From Christiangramia bathymodioli (lineage in GTDB: Bacteria > Bacteroidota > Bacteroidia > Flavobacteriales > Flavobacteriaceae), in NCBI GenBank assembly GCA_009735695.1, contig SRSL01000001.1, positions 682,048 to 746,047 on the forward strand: 64,000 bases of DNA, written 5' to 3'. The notes beneath the pieces were generated by a model. It saw only the letters and a program-made list of their open reading frames with translations. It was not told where the DNA came from and made no database searches. Shown here one piece after another: positions 55,796-64,000 of this stretch (within the stretch, counting starts at the first letter, position 1; every line of letters begins with the position of its first letter). A program made the translations under genes and the position numbers.

Positions 55796-57352
55796 TTAAT
55801 AGTCTGTGTAATAGATCCTCAATTTAAGTCTTTTTTCCTCATCTTCAGATTCATCTCCATGAAGAACCGTTCCATAAGGAATGGCAAGAGTTGTTCGAGG
55901 AACTCGCTCTACTCCTTCGATTCCTCGTACTACCGAGAAATTAGGATTATTCAAGTCTCCAGGGATCACTACACCCAATTTTACATTTTCGGTATCCCCA
56001 TTCAAAATGCTTGCCACATGAGCGGTGATCCTCATTTTATAATAAATACCATTCTCGTCTTCATCTCTTTCGAGGGGAACTGAAAATATGGTTCGGGATT
56101 GAGCAGGATCTGATTCATTTATAGTTGGATCAAGATTATAATCAACCACAATGGTATTATTTTCCACATTATATAGATACAACCTGTCGGGCTCCTCAGC
56201 TCCGTTTAACTCATCGCGGTCTACATAGAAGGTAAGATTAGCCTCATTTACCAGCCAGTTATTGTCTCTCAAATCTTCCAGAATCTCATCATCTGGAAAG
56301 ATATCGATCACCGCCATACTGCCTTCCTGGGATTTCAAATACAGATTTTCAGCTCCAGTTTCAAGATCCTGGCTTTGGATTTTGGCCAGTAAGTCTGCAG
56401 GAAATTCTCCGGTATATGTATTAAACCTGTTCGCGCTGAACAAATTCAGGTCGTATTTCCCTCTAAGGCTTACGGTTTCAGTGTTCCCATCATCATCTTC
56501 CCGTTCCTCTTCATAAGTATAATAAAGACTGATCGTGGAATTCTCGTTGGCATAATCCAGCAGGATCTGCTGACCTTCCGAAGCATTGTCTTCAGCCTTG
56601 ATAAAAAGGCTGCGCAAATAATTAGTGAAATTTCCGTTATTCAAAAGCACATCGGTTCCCTCCTGATCTATGATCTTTTCCTGGAAATAATCTGTTGGAA
56701 GTTTAACTCTTAAAGCCGGTTCGTAAGCAACCGTATCGTTAACCTCGCCACCTTCACCCGGCTCATAATTCACATAGCCAGCACTAGAAGCCTGGAAATT
56801 ATCATTTACATAAAGAGGCTGCCCAATGATGTTCTGCTCGATTTGCGACTGCTGATCGGAAAAATATCTCTGGGAATTCTGAAAATCTGAATTTGGATCC
56901 AACGTATTGATAAAGAATCCAGTTTCATAAACTGATAATTTGAAAGATCCATCTCCAAAAATCGAATCCAGCTTGTATTCTATTTCATTTTGGTCGTTCC
57001 CAGCGGCTTGTTCCGTAGAAAAATAAGGGATGGTCATCACCACACTATCCAAAACGGCATTATCACCAAATTCGGGATCCTGCTCACTAAGCACCAGTTG
57101 AGTGACCATGCTCGCCGTATTGCTTCCATAAACCGGATGCGTATTCACACCCAGGAAGTAATTGTTAAGGTTATTGGTTTGTATGGAATTTATTTTTTGT
57201 GAATAGGCATCAACCTCCAGTTCTACCAACTCTACATCTGTTGGGTTGTTGATGATCTCTCCTCCAATTTCTGTGTAATCCTCATCACATCCCACAAAAG
57301 CGAAAACGGCAACCAGGGCGGTTGCCATCTGTAACAATCTGTTTAATCTCAT
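55796..57352 (-). CDS. DUF4270 lipoprotein
   Basis: A 518-residue lipoprotein with signal ending VAVFAFVGC (Cys about 22) and DUF4270 landmarks: GGEIINNPTDVELVELEVDAYSQ at the start, LGVNTHPVYGSNTASMVTQL, then a long beta-rich body ending LRIYYTDY. The family is restricted to Bacteroidota and has no known biochemical role. It lies between the GlgA-like gene (15 bases) and glmS (13 bases), so it should be cotranscribed. Confidence 0.9.
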   Translation of the reverse strand: MRLNRLLQMATALVAVFAFVGCDEDYTEIGGEIINNPTDVELVELEVDAYSQKINSIQTNNLNNYFLGVNTHPVYGSNTASMVTQLVLSEQDPEFGDNAVLDSVVMTIPYFSTEQAAGNDQNEIEYKLDSIFGDGSFKLSVYETGFFINTLDPNSDFQNSQRYFSDQQSQIEQNIIGQPLYVNDNFQASSAGYVNYEPGEGGEVNDTVAYEPALRVKLPTDYFQEKIIDQEGTDVLLNNGNFTNYLRSLFIKAEDNASEGQQILLDYANENSTISLYYTYEEEREDDDGNTETVSLRGKYDLNLFSANRFNTYTGEFPADLLAKIQSQDLETGAENLYLKSQEGSMAVIDIFPDDEILEDLRDNNWLVNEANLTFYVDRDELNGAEEPDRLYLYNVENNTIVVDYNLDPTINESDPAQSRTIFSVPLERDEDENGIYYKMRITAHVASILNGDTENVKLGVVIPGDLNNPNFSVVRGIEGVERVPRTTLAIPYGTVLHGDESEDEEKRLKLRIYYTDY

Positions 57353-57367
57353 CTAATTCGTTTACTT

Positions 57368-58180
57368 CTAATCAGTAATTACCTTGGTTTCGTAAAATTC
57401 CTGATATGCCTGAGAAAAGGCTTCCTTTTCGGTATAAGGAAGTACGGGTTTATCTAATTTATCGATATATTTTTTAAGATCTTCAGGCACATCATCTCCA
57501 CCTATCACAACGGCGTCTGAATTATCTACCGCAGTTTTCAGCAGGTTGACAAAAGTAGGCTTTTTCAGGTGTTTTACATTTTCATTTTCCAATCCGTCGA
57601 ATAAAACTTTCTCCCGCATCTCTTCATCTAACGTTCCCTCGAAACTTTGATTGTAAACCGAGGTCACAATTTTAGAATCACGGAACAATGGCTCGTTCCC
57701 GTAATAGTTACGAAGGTACAGCGGCAGTAAGGAGGAAAGCCAGCCGTGAACATGAATGATATCTGGAGACCAGTTGAGTTTTTTCACGGTCTCGATCACA
57801 CCTTTCGCAAAGAAAATGGCCCGCTCGTCATTATCAGGAAAAAGATTTCCATCCTCATCGGTGAGAGTGGCCTTTCGCTTGAAGTAATCCTCATTATCTA
57901 TAAAGTAGACCTGCATTCTTTCTTTAGGAATAGAGGCTACCTTAATAATTAACGGCATATCAAGGTCATTGATCACCAGGTTCATCCCTGAGAGTCTTAT
58001 AACCTCATGCAACTGATGCCTTCTTTCATTGATATTTCCGAATCTAGGCATGAAAATCCGGATCTGGCCACCAAGATTGTTGACCATTTTCGCGGCTTCA
58101 AATGATGTTGAGGAAATGTCGGTTTCAGGTAAGTAGGGTATAACTTCAGACGAGACGTATAACACTCTCTTATCTTTCAT
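57368..58180 (-). CDS. half-length GlgA-like protein (GT-B N-terminal domain only)
   Basis: A 270-residue protein that matches the N-terminal GT5 domain of glycogen/starch synthase: VLYVSSEVIPYLPETDISST at the start, FFAKGVIETVKKLNWSPDII, HVHGWLSSLLPLYLRNYYG, and IVTSVYNQSFEG. A normal GlgA is about 480 residues; the C-terminal nucleotide-sugar-binding domain is absent, and no remnant follows it. Without it, glucosyl transfer by the usual mechanism is unlikely. It begins the GlgA-like - DUF4270 - glmS run, divergent from panC. Confidence 0.85.
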   Translation of the reverse strand: MKDKRVLYVSSEVIPYLPETDISSTSFEAAKMVNNLGGQIRIFMPRFGNINERRHQLHEVIRLSGMNLVINDLDMPLIIKVASIPKERMQVYFIDNEDYFKRKATLTDEDGNLFPDNDERAIFFAKGVIETVKKLNWSPDIIHVHGWLSSLLPLYLRNYYGNEPLFRDSKIVTSVYNQSFEGTLDEEMREKVLFDGLENENVKHLKKPTFVNLLKTAVDNSDAVVIGGDDVPEDLKKYIDKLDKPVLPYTEKEAFSQAYQEFYETKVITD

Positions 58181-58220
58181 AAATAATGTGCTTTAGTTGC
58201 GTTTCCGAATAAAAAACACG

Positions 58221-58252
58221 CAAAATTACAAAAATTTATGCAGATTGCCAGA
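58221..58252 (-). promoter_or_regulatory. putative promoter of GlgA-like operon
   Basis: On the minus strand TCTG (58252-58249), 20 bases, TAATTTTG (58228-58221). The -7 box is exact; the -33 has one mismatch. It overlaps the panC promoter. Confidence 0.5.
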
Positions 58253-58267
58253 GAAATATTAAGTTTG
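58237..58267 (+). promoter_or_regulatory. putative promoter of panC operon
   Basis: TATG (58237-58240), 19 bases, TAAGTTTG (58260-58267), 24 bases before the panC start. The -7 is exact; the -33 has one mismatch. Confidence 0.55.
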
Positions 58268-58290
58268 CACGCTGTTAATTTTCTAATAAA

Positions 58291-59142
58291 ATGCAGGTTT
58301 TTAGGGAGAAGGATGCGCTAAAACAGGCCATTCGAAAGGTGAAATCAGAAGGAAAAACGCTTGGATTAGTTCCTACCATGGGAGCCCTGCATGAGGGACA
58401 CATTTCTCTTGTAAGAAATGCCCTTATAGAGACCGACCAGGTCGTGGTGAGCATTTTTGTGAATCCCACCCAGTTCGACAATTCCGACGATCTTGAGAAA
58501 TACCCACGCACTCCTGAAAAGGATCTGGCTCTACTGGAAGCTGAAACAAAAGATCTCTGGGTTTTCCTGCCATCAGCCAGCGAGCTATATGGAAACGAGG
58601 TACTATCAGAAAAATTCGATTTTGAAGGCCTGGAACAAGTGATGGAAGGCAAGTTCCGAAACGGACATTTTGACGGGGTTGGAACCGTGGTAAAAAGACT
58701 TTTTGAAACTGTCCGGCCAGACAAGGCTTTCTTCGGTGAAAAGGATTACCAGCAGCTGCAGATCATCAGGAAACTTACCCGTCTTAAAGAACTGAATGTT
58801 GAAATCATAGGCTGCCCGATATTGCGGGAAGAATCGGGCCTTGCAAGGTCTTCCAGAAACGAACGTCTAAGCAGTGAAAATCGCAAGGAAGCGGCATTCA
58901 TCTATCATACTCTATTGAAAGCCAGAGAATTATTTGGCACGAAAAGTGTTAAAGAAATAACCGATTGGGTTAAAAAAAGCTTTGATAAGCATCCAACTCT
59001 GGAATTGGAATATTTTGAGATCGCCGATTCCGAAACTTTAAAGAAAACAGAACATAAAATTAAGGGTAATCAATACAGAGCATTTATAGCCGCCTATATA
59101 GAAGGCATTCGGCTTATAGATAATATTGCTCTTGATAACTAA
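58291..59142 (+). CDS. panC: pantothenate synthetase
   Basis: A 283-residue enzyme that joins pantoate and beta-alanine using ATP. Landmarks: GLVPTMGALHEGHISLVRNA (HIGH-like), VSIFVNPTQFDNSDDLEKYPRT, FGEKDYQQLQIIRKL (KMSKS-like substitute) and SSRNERLSSENRKEA. It starts the run panC-panD-flippase-esterase-like-radA-M23; gaps are 4-36 bases. Confidence 0.97.
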   Translation: MQVFREKDALKQAIRKVKSEGKTLGLVPTMGALHEGHISLVRNALIETDQVVVSIFVNPTQFDNSDDLEKYPRTPEKDLALLEAETKDLWVFLPSASELYGNEVLSEKFDFEGLEQVMEGKFRNGHFDGVGTVVKRLFETVRPDKAFFGEKDYQQLQIIRKLTRLKELNVEIIGCPILREESGLARSSRNERLSSENRKEAAFIYHTLLKARELFGTKSVKEITDWVKKSFDKHPTLELEYFEIADSETLKKTEHKIKGNQYRAFIAAYIEGIRLIDNIALDN

Positions 59143-59150
59143 ATTAAAAC

Positions 59151-59501
59151 ATGCAGGTTCACGTAGTAAAGTCTAAAATTCACAGGGTTAAAGTAACAGG
59201 TGCAGACCTGGATTATATTGGAAGTATTACCATTGACGAAGATCTAATGGAGGCAGCCAACATCATTGAAGGAGAAAAGGTGCAGATCGTAAATAATAAT
59301 AATGGCGAACGACTTGAAACCTATGTGATCCCAGGGCCTCGAAATTCTGGAGAGATCACCCTCAACGGTGCTGCAGCCCGTAAAGTGGCTAAAGGAGACA
59401 TTCTTATTATTATTTCCTACGGAATCATGGAGATGGAAGAGGCTAAAAAATTCAAACCATCACTGGTTTTCCCGAACGAGGAAACCAATCTACTCAATTA
59501 A
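59151..59501 (+). CDS. panD: aspartate 1-decarboxylase
   Basis: A 116-residue proenzyme. Gly24-Ser25 in [16 protein letters not shown] is the self-cleavage site that makes the pyruvoyl cofactor; [27 protein letters not shown] is conserved. It supplies beta-alanine to PanC, which it follows by eight bases. Confidence 0.97.
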   Translation: MQVHVVKSKIHRVKVTGADLDYIGSITIDEDLMEAANIIEGEKVQIVNNNNGERLETYVIPGPRNSGEITLNGAAARKVAKGDILIIISYGIMEMEEAKKFKPSLVFPNEETNLLN

Positions 59502-59505
59502 CATA

Positions 59506-60474
59506 TTGGTGAGGCGGAAACTAAACCGAAGCCTTAAAATTGGAGTACCCCTATTACTGGGAATATTCCTGGTTTGGTATTCCCTGGGAAATTCGAGCCC
59601 GGAAGAGCGAGAACGCCTCTGGGAAAGCATTCTTGACGCCAACCTTTTCTGGATAGGCGTTTCTTTTGTTCTTGGCACGCTATCGCATCTTTCAAGAGCC
59701 TACAGGTGGAAATACATGCTCGAGCCAATGGGTTACGAATCCTCCCTTTCAAACCGATTCATGGCAGTAATGGCGGCTTACCTTGCTAATTTTGGGATTC
59801 CAAGATCTGGGGAAGTTCTGAGGGCCGTCACCATGAGCACCTATGAAGACATCCCATTTGAAAAAGGCTTTGGTACCATCATTTCCGAAAGAGTAGCCGA
59901 TCTCATCATCCTTATGCTTATCATAGGCGGCGTTATTTTATTGCAAACCGATGAACTGCTGCTCTACCTGGACCAACAAAACATTAATCCGCTATACACC
60001 TTCCTCGCTGCAATAGGAATGGTAGCATGCATTTTACTTGGTATCTATATCGTAAGACGCTCTTCCTGGCTGCCTTTTAAAAAGATTAAGGAAATCGCCA
60101 GAGGCTTGCTTGAAGGCATGAAAAGTATTTTGAGAATGCGCCAAAAATGGGCGTTTATCTTTCACACCATATTCATCTGGACCCTATACATCCTAATGTT
60201 CTACGTAATTAAATTAAGCCTTCCGGAAACTACCAATACTGCTACCAGCATCATCATGGCCGGTTTTGTGGTTGGGTCATTCGCAGTTTCAGCAACGAAT
60301 GGCGGAATTGGTGTTTATCCCTTAGCGGTAGGCGGAATCCTGATGTTTTTCGGGGTAGAAAAACACGGAGCAGAAGCCTTTGGCTGGATCTCTTGGGCCA
60401 CACAAACCGCTGTAGTTCTGCTTTTTGGAGGACTTTCCTTTATTTTATTGCCGCTTTTCAACACTAAGAAATAA
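59506..60474 (+). CDS. LPG synthase-type (UPF0104) multi-pass membrane protein / flippase
   Basis: About 322 residues with eight hydrophobic segments. It has the lysylphosphatidylglycerol-synthase transmembrane-region pattern: LSHLSRAYRWKYMLEPMGY, VMAAYLANFGIPRSGEVLRAV, FGTIISERVADLIILMLI, and ATNGGIGVYPLAVGGILMFFG. The frame has no ATG at a sensible place; TTG 59506 or GTG 59509, 4-7 bases past the panD stop, are the likely starts, since upstream reading lies inside panD. It may move lipid-linked molecules; substrate unknown. Confidence 0.86.
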   Translation: MVRRKLNRSLKIGVPLLLGIFLVWYSLGNSSPEERERLWESILDANLFWIGVSFVLGTLSHLSRAYRWKYMLEPMGYESSLSNRFMAVMAAYLANFGIPRSGEVLRAVTMSTYEDIPFEKGFGTIISERVADLIILMLIIGGVILLQTDELLLYLDQQNINPLYTFLAAIGMVACILLGIYIVRRSSWLPFKKIKEIARGLLEGMKSILRMRQKWAFIFHTIFIWTLYILMFYVIKLSLPETTNTATSIIMAGFVVGSFAVSATNGGIGVYPLAVGGILMFFGVEKHGAEAFGWISWATQTAVVLLFGGLSFILLPLFNTKK

Positions 60475-60509
60475 TAAGTACCTTGTAGGTCCGAATCAAT
60501 ACTAGACCT

Positions 60510-61658
60510 ATGAAACCTTTATTAATTGTGCTTATGGCATTTCTGGTGCCATTAAGCCACTTTGCGCAGACCAAATATGAGAGTTTGCCATCCCAGAAAT
60601 TAGGGGAAACAAGGCAGATCAAAATTCAGCTGCCCAGAAATTACGAAAAGAATACAGAAAAGCGATATCCTGTAATGGTTGTGCTGGACGGTGACTACCT
60701 GTTCGAGCCGGTTGCCGGGATGGTAGATTATTATTCCTACTGGGAAGACATTCCTGAAATGATCGTGGTGGGAATCAACCAGGACGGGCTAAGAAGGGCA
60801 GATACGCAATACGGCGAAAACAACTTTCTTCCTATAGACAAGGGCGCTAAGTTCTTTGAGTTTATCGGCATGGAATTACTGGCGTCGTTAGACCAGAAAT
60901 ACCGAACCGCCAAATTCAAAATTATAGTGGGTCACGACTTCACGGCTAATTTCATTAATTATTACCTGATGAAACCCAACCCGATCTTCCAGGCTTACAT
61001 CAACCTAAGCCCGGACCTCGCACCAGAAATGGCAGACCGAATCAGCCATTCCCTAAACACAGCCGAAACCAAAAAGTGGTTTTACCTTGCCACTTCCAGT
61101 GAAGATATACCTGCTCTCAAAGAAGGGATCAATGAACTGGATGGATTGCTTAAAGATCTTTCCAATAAGCAGGTTACCTATAAATTCGACAATTTTGAGA
61201 ATGCCAGTCATTATTCCCTGGTAGGTAAAGCGATTCCCTCTGCCATAGAGAGCATTTTCGAAATCTACAGGCCCATTTCCCGGAAAGATTATAACGAAAT
61301 ACTGTTACAAACTTCGGTTTCCCCTACCGCCTATCTTGCTGAAAAATACAGCGACATAAAAGAGCTTTACGGAATCGATCGAAAAATAAGCGTGAACGAC
61401 TTCATGGCCGTCTATAACGCCATCGAAAAGACCCGAAACTGGGAAGAATATAAAGATCTTTACAAAATGGCTCATGATCATTATCCGGGTACCATGCTGG
61501 GAACTTTCTTTGAAGCCAGGTATGAAGAGGAAACCGGAAATCCGAAAAGAGCCATGAGGATCTACCAAAATGCGTACGGGCAGGAAAAGATCGCCTTCCT
61601 GGATTCAGATTTTATGCTGGAAAAAGCCGATGCAATAAAAAAAGATTTCGGTTATTAG
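60510..61658 (+). CDS. alpha/beta hydrolase-like (esterase D type) protein, probable pseudoenzyme
   Basis: A 382-residue exported protein; signal peptide ends LSHFAQ. The N-terminal 250 residues follow the Fes/IroE esterase pattern: RQIKIQLPRNYEKNTEKRYPVMVVLDGDYLFEPVAG, then the elbow. Where GxSxGG is expected, the sequence is GHDFTA with Asp143 in the nucleophile position (GAC at 60936-60938); a His is kept at 234 (NASHYSLVG). It is probably not an ordinary serine esterase. The C-terminal 100 residues carry a TPR-like helix pair. Located between the flippase gene and radA. Confidence 0.78.
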   Translation: MKPLLIVLMAFLVPLSHFAQTKYESLPSQKLGETRQIKIQLPRNYEKNTEKRYPVMVVLDGDYLFEPVAGMVDYYSYWEDIPEMIVVGINQDGLRRADTQYGENNFLPIDKGAKFFEFIGMELLASLDQKYRTAKFKIIVGHDFTANFINYYLMKPNPIFQAYINLSPDLAPEMADRISHSLNTAETKKWFYLATSSEDIPALKEGINELDGLLKDLSNKQVTYKFDNFENASHYSLVGKAIPSAIESIFEIYRPISRKDYNEILLQTSVSPTAYLAEKYSDIKELYGIDRKISVNDFMAVYNAIEKTRNWEEYKDLYKMAHDHYPGTMLGTFFEARYEEETGNPKRAMRIYQNAYGQEKIAFLDSDFMLEKADAIKKDFGY

Positions 61659-61678
61659 CATAAAATTCTACCCGATAC

Positions 61679-63043
61679 ATGGCTAAGGTCAAAACCACTT
61701 TTTATTGTCAGAAATGCGGTGCACAGCATGCCAAATGGCAGGGAAAATGCAATTCCTGCGGCGACTGGAACACCATCGTTGAAGAAGTTATTGAAAAAGC
61801 CGACCCAAAGGACTGGAAAACTTCCGCTAAAAAGGAAGCCCGGAAAGCCTCGAAGCCGCTGCTGATCGCTGAGATCGAAAATGCGCCTCAAAATCGCATG
61901 GATACCGGGAATAATGAATTAGACCGGGTTCTGGGCGGAGGCCTTGTTCCCGGCTCCCTTACCCTTCTTGGCGGTGAGCCGGGGATCGGGAAAAGCACAC
62001 TTTTACTTCAGATCTCGCTGGGACTCAAGTATAGGGTTCTGTATGTTTCCGGAGAAGAAAGTCAGCACCAAATAAAAATGCGGGCAGAGCGTATCAATCC
62101 GAATCCTGCCAATTGTTATATTCTAACCGAAACCAAAACCCAGAGCATTTTCAGGCAGGTAGAAGAAATTGAGCCGGAAGTGCTTATTATCGACTCCATA
62201 CAAACCCTGCACAGTGATTATATTGAAAGTTCCCCGGGAAGCATCTCGCAAATCAGGGAATGTACGGCAGAACTCATAAAATTCGCCAAGGAAAGCAATA
62301 CACCGGTTCTTCTTATTGGGCATATCACCAAAGAAGGAAGTATCGCCGGACCAAAAGTGCTGGAACATATGGTAGACACGGTGCTTCAGTTTGAAGGCGA
62401 TCGCAATCATGTTTATCGCATACTTAGGGCACATAAGAACCGCTTTGGCTCTACTCATGAACTGGGTATCTACGAAATGCATGGCAGCGGGCTTCGGGAG
62501 GTCGTCAATCCTTCTGAGATACTGATCTCTAAAAACGACGAAGACCTTAGCGGAACAGCTATCGCTTCCACTTTAGAAGGAATGAGACCCTTGATGATCG
62601 AAATCCAGGCACTGGTGAGTACCGCGGTTTACGGAACGCCGCAGCGTTCTACAACGGGCTATAATGCAAAAAGGCTGAACATGTTACTGGCTGTTTTGGA
62701 AAAAAGGGCAGGTTTCAGGCTGGGCGCCAAAGACGTTTTTCTGAACGTGACCGGCGGAATAAGTGTAGACGATCCGGCGATCGATCTTGCGGTAATTGCC
62801 GCCATTCTATCTTCTAATGAGGACATCGCCCTGGAAAAGGACAGCTGTTGTGCTGCGGAAGTGGGTCTGGCCGGAGAGATCAGGCCGGTCACCAGGATCG
62901 AACAACGCATCCTGGAAGCCGAAAAACTTGGCTTCGCTTCTATCATGATCTCGAACCAGAGCAAGATTCCGAAAGGTGATTTCAAGATCAGGATCATTAG
63001 GGTGGCCAAAATTGAAGATGTGGTAACTCATCTTTTTGGTTAA
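61679..63043 (+). CDS. radA: DNA repair protein RadA
   Basis: A 454-residue RecA-like helicase in recombination. Cys4 zinc finger at the start (CQKCGAQHAKWQGKCNSC), Walker A in LLGGEPGIGKSTLLLQI, the RadA motif KNRFGSTHELG, and a Lon-type domain near the end (DVFLNVTGGISVDDPAIDLAV). Full length. It lies 20 bases after the esterase-like gene. Confidence 0.97.
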   Translation: MAKVKTTFYCQKCGAQHAKWQGKCNSCGDWNTIVEEVIEKADPKDWKTSAKKEARKASKPLLIAEIENAPQNRMDTGNNELDRVLGGGLVPGSLTLLGGEPGIGKSTLLLQISLGLKYRVLYVSGEESQHQIKMRAERINPNPANCYILTETKTQSIFRQVEEIEPEVLIIDSIQTLHSDYIESSPGSISQIRECTAELIKFAKESNTPVLLIGHITKEGSIAGPKVLEHMVDTVLQFEGDRNHVYRILRAHKNRFGSTHELGIYEMHGSGLREVVNPSEILISKNDEDLSGTAIASTLEGMRPLMIEIQALVSTAVYGTPQRSTTGYNAKRLNMLLAVLEKRAGFRLGAKDVFLNVTGGISVDDPAIDLAVIAAILSSNEDIALEKDSCCAAEVGLAGEIRPVTRIEQRILEAEKLGFASIMISNQSKIPKGDFKIRIIRVAKIEDVVTHLFG

Positions 63044-63077
63044 TACTGGCATAATTACTGCATATTTTTAGCTCACT

Positions 63078-64000
63078 ATGAGCGATATAGCAGTAAAAAG
63101 ACTTTTTTTCATTCTTTTGATGGTTCTTCTTGCTTCCTGTTCTCAATTGGAGAAGGTAGACCAGGTCTTTAGCCGACTTTCGGAACGAGAGAAATATCAA
63201 AAGGAAAATGAAATTTCAGATGAGCTGTTTCAGCTCTGGAATAACAGGATCGAAGTGGCTTTGGCTGATAGCCTGGAGATCAAATTACCCTATACTGAAA
63301 ATGGACATTTCAGGCCCAGGAATTTCGCTATTTATTCATATCAGACCTATTTGCTGCCAGGAGAAATCGTTGAAGTGAAAACAACAGCTGACAGTTTACC
63401 TACCCGGGTATTTTCCGAATTATACAGAAAAATAGAGGGTTCAGGAAAATTTGAAAAGATTGCAAGTGGAAAAACTAAAACTGCCAGTCTCAATTTTGAA
63501 ATCGAGGAACCCGGTCTCTATAAATTCGTCATACAGCCTGAAATTGAAGCAAATTCACCCTTTCGAATGCAAATTCTGAAATCTCCTTCCTATAAATTTC
63601 CTGTCCTTAATGCAAAGAATAATGATATAGGCAGTTACTGGGGTGATATGCGTGATGGGGGAAAAAGGAACCACGAGGGAATCGATATATTTGCAAAGAG
63701 AGGCACTCCTGTTCTTGCGGCTACCGATGGCAGGATCAGGTTCACAGGCGAAAAAGGCCTTGGCGGGAAACAGGTTTGGTTACGAGATCCTGAACGCGAT
63801 CAGTCTTTATATTATTCGCATTTAGACAGTATCGTTCCCGGTCTTACAGGAGTTAAGGCCGGAGACACTTTGGGATTTGTTGGAAACACAGGGAATGCGC
63901 GCACTACTCCCCCGCATTTGCATTTCGGAATTTATCAATCAGGGCATGGAGCTATAGATCCGCTTGGATTTGTGTATCAAACGGAACTGGCGAAGCCAGA
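63078..64000 (+). CDS. M23-family peptidase lipoprotein (C-terminus outside window)
   Basis: The open frame starts at ATG 63078 and runs past the window end (307 codons visible). Signal MSDIAVKRLFFILLMVLLASC gives a lipoprotein with Cys21. A beta-rich middle part is followed by the M23/LytM catalytic domain: HEGIDIF (H-x3-D zinc ligands), GTPVLAATDGRIRFTGE, SLYYSHLDSI and HLHFGIY (HxH). It probably cleaves peptidoglycan cross-links from the outer-membrane side. It lies 34 bases after radA. Confidence 0.9.
   Translation, partial: MSDIAVKRLFFILLMVLLASCSQLEKVDQVFSRLSEREKYQKENEISDELFQLWNNRIEVALADSLEIKLPYTENGHFRPRNFAIYSYQTYLLPGEIVEVKTTADSLPTRVFSELYRKIEGSGKFEKIASGKTKTASLNFEIEEPGLYKFVIQPEIEANSPFRMQILKSPSYKFPVLNAKNNDIGSYWGDMRDGGKRNHEGIDIFAKRGTPVLAATDGRIRFTGEKGLGGKQVWLRDPERDQSLYYSHLDSIVPGLTGVKAGDTLGFVGNTGNARTTPPHLHFGIYQSGHGAIDPLGFVYQTELAKP

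Overview
The window is chromosomal DNA of a member of the Bacteroidota, almost certainly a marine Flavobacteriaceae (Gramella/Christiangramia- or Salegentibacter-like; genus is inference, because no rRNA gene is present). The evidence is: gliding genes gldD and gldE next to ssb and mutY; GLPGLI-family proteins; a DUF4270 lipoprotein; the split atpD-atpC cluster with a short epsilon subunit; a complete Mrp Na+/H+ antiporter operon; many lipoprotein signals; and promoters of the Bacteroidota type (TTTG, about 19 bases, TAnnTTTG). Genes are dense, mostly on the minus strand. There is no rRNA, tRNA, CRISPR array, prophage or insertion sequence that I can see.

Layout. 1-2.0 kb: edge of a rhodanese gene, then an arsenosugar-type radical SAM protein (ArsS) with an AhpD-like partner and a small membrane protein. 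2.2-4.8 kb: AraC regulator and a DASS/SLC13 anion transporter. 4.9-10.1 kb: a plus-strand operon of three tandem GLPGLI proteins, the third broken by one in-frame TAA, coupled to a TonB-receptor-like outer-membrane barrel and preceded by alternating inverted half-sites. 10.1-17.5 kb: SRPBCC protein, groEL/groES, then the minus-strand run miaB - sigma54 activator - lptE - TPR-like protein - secG. 17.5-26.8 kb: LVIVD lipoprotein, type-B carboxylesterase, DUF2805 protein, rplU-rpmA, DUF4199 protein, an active/inactive pair of M16 peptidases, and a DMT exporter. 26.8-35.4 kb: mutY-ssb-gldE-gldD, the HU gene, a 29-residue basic protein too small for normal gene calling, rng (RNase G), a YciE-like ferritin-fold protein, a serine hydrolase and recX.

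35.4-42.6 kb: JmjC-like oxygenase, then a biotin operon transcribed bioF-bioD-bioA-(SET protein)-(beta-ketoacyl synthase)-bioB. 42.6-48.9 kb: MgtC-like protein and mrpABCDEFG. 49-51.7 kb: DUF2975 protein with its small HTH partner and an M61 peptidase. 51.7-58.2 kb: atpD-atpC, then a half-length GlgA-like protein - DUF4270 - glmS. 58.2-64 kb: plus-strand panC-panD-flippase-esterase-like-radA-M23 peptidase, the last cut by the window end.

Most of the content is housekeeping: ribosome, chaperone, ATP synthase, cofactor synthesis (biotin, pantothenate), DNA repair and envelope biogenesis. The parts most worth a second look are the GLPGLI/barrel operon with its operator-like promoter and nonsense-broken third copy, the biotin operon carrying a catalytically complete KAS and a SET methyltransferase, the 29-residue basic protein isolated between two terminators, the alpha/beta hydrolase with Asp at the nucleophile position, and the half-GlgA/DUF4270/GlmS cluster.
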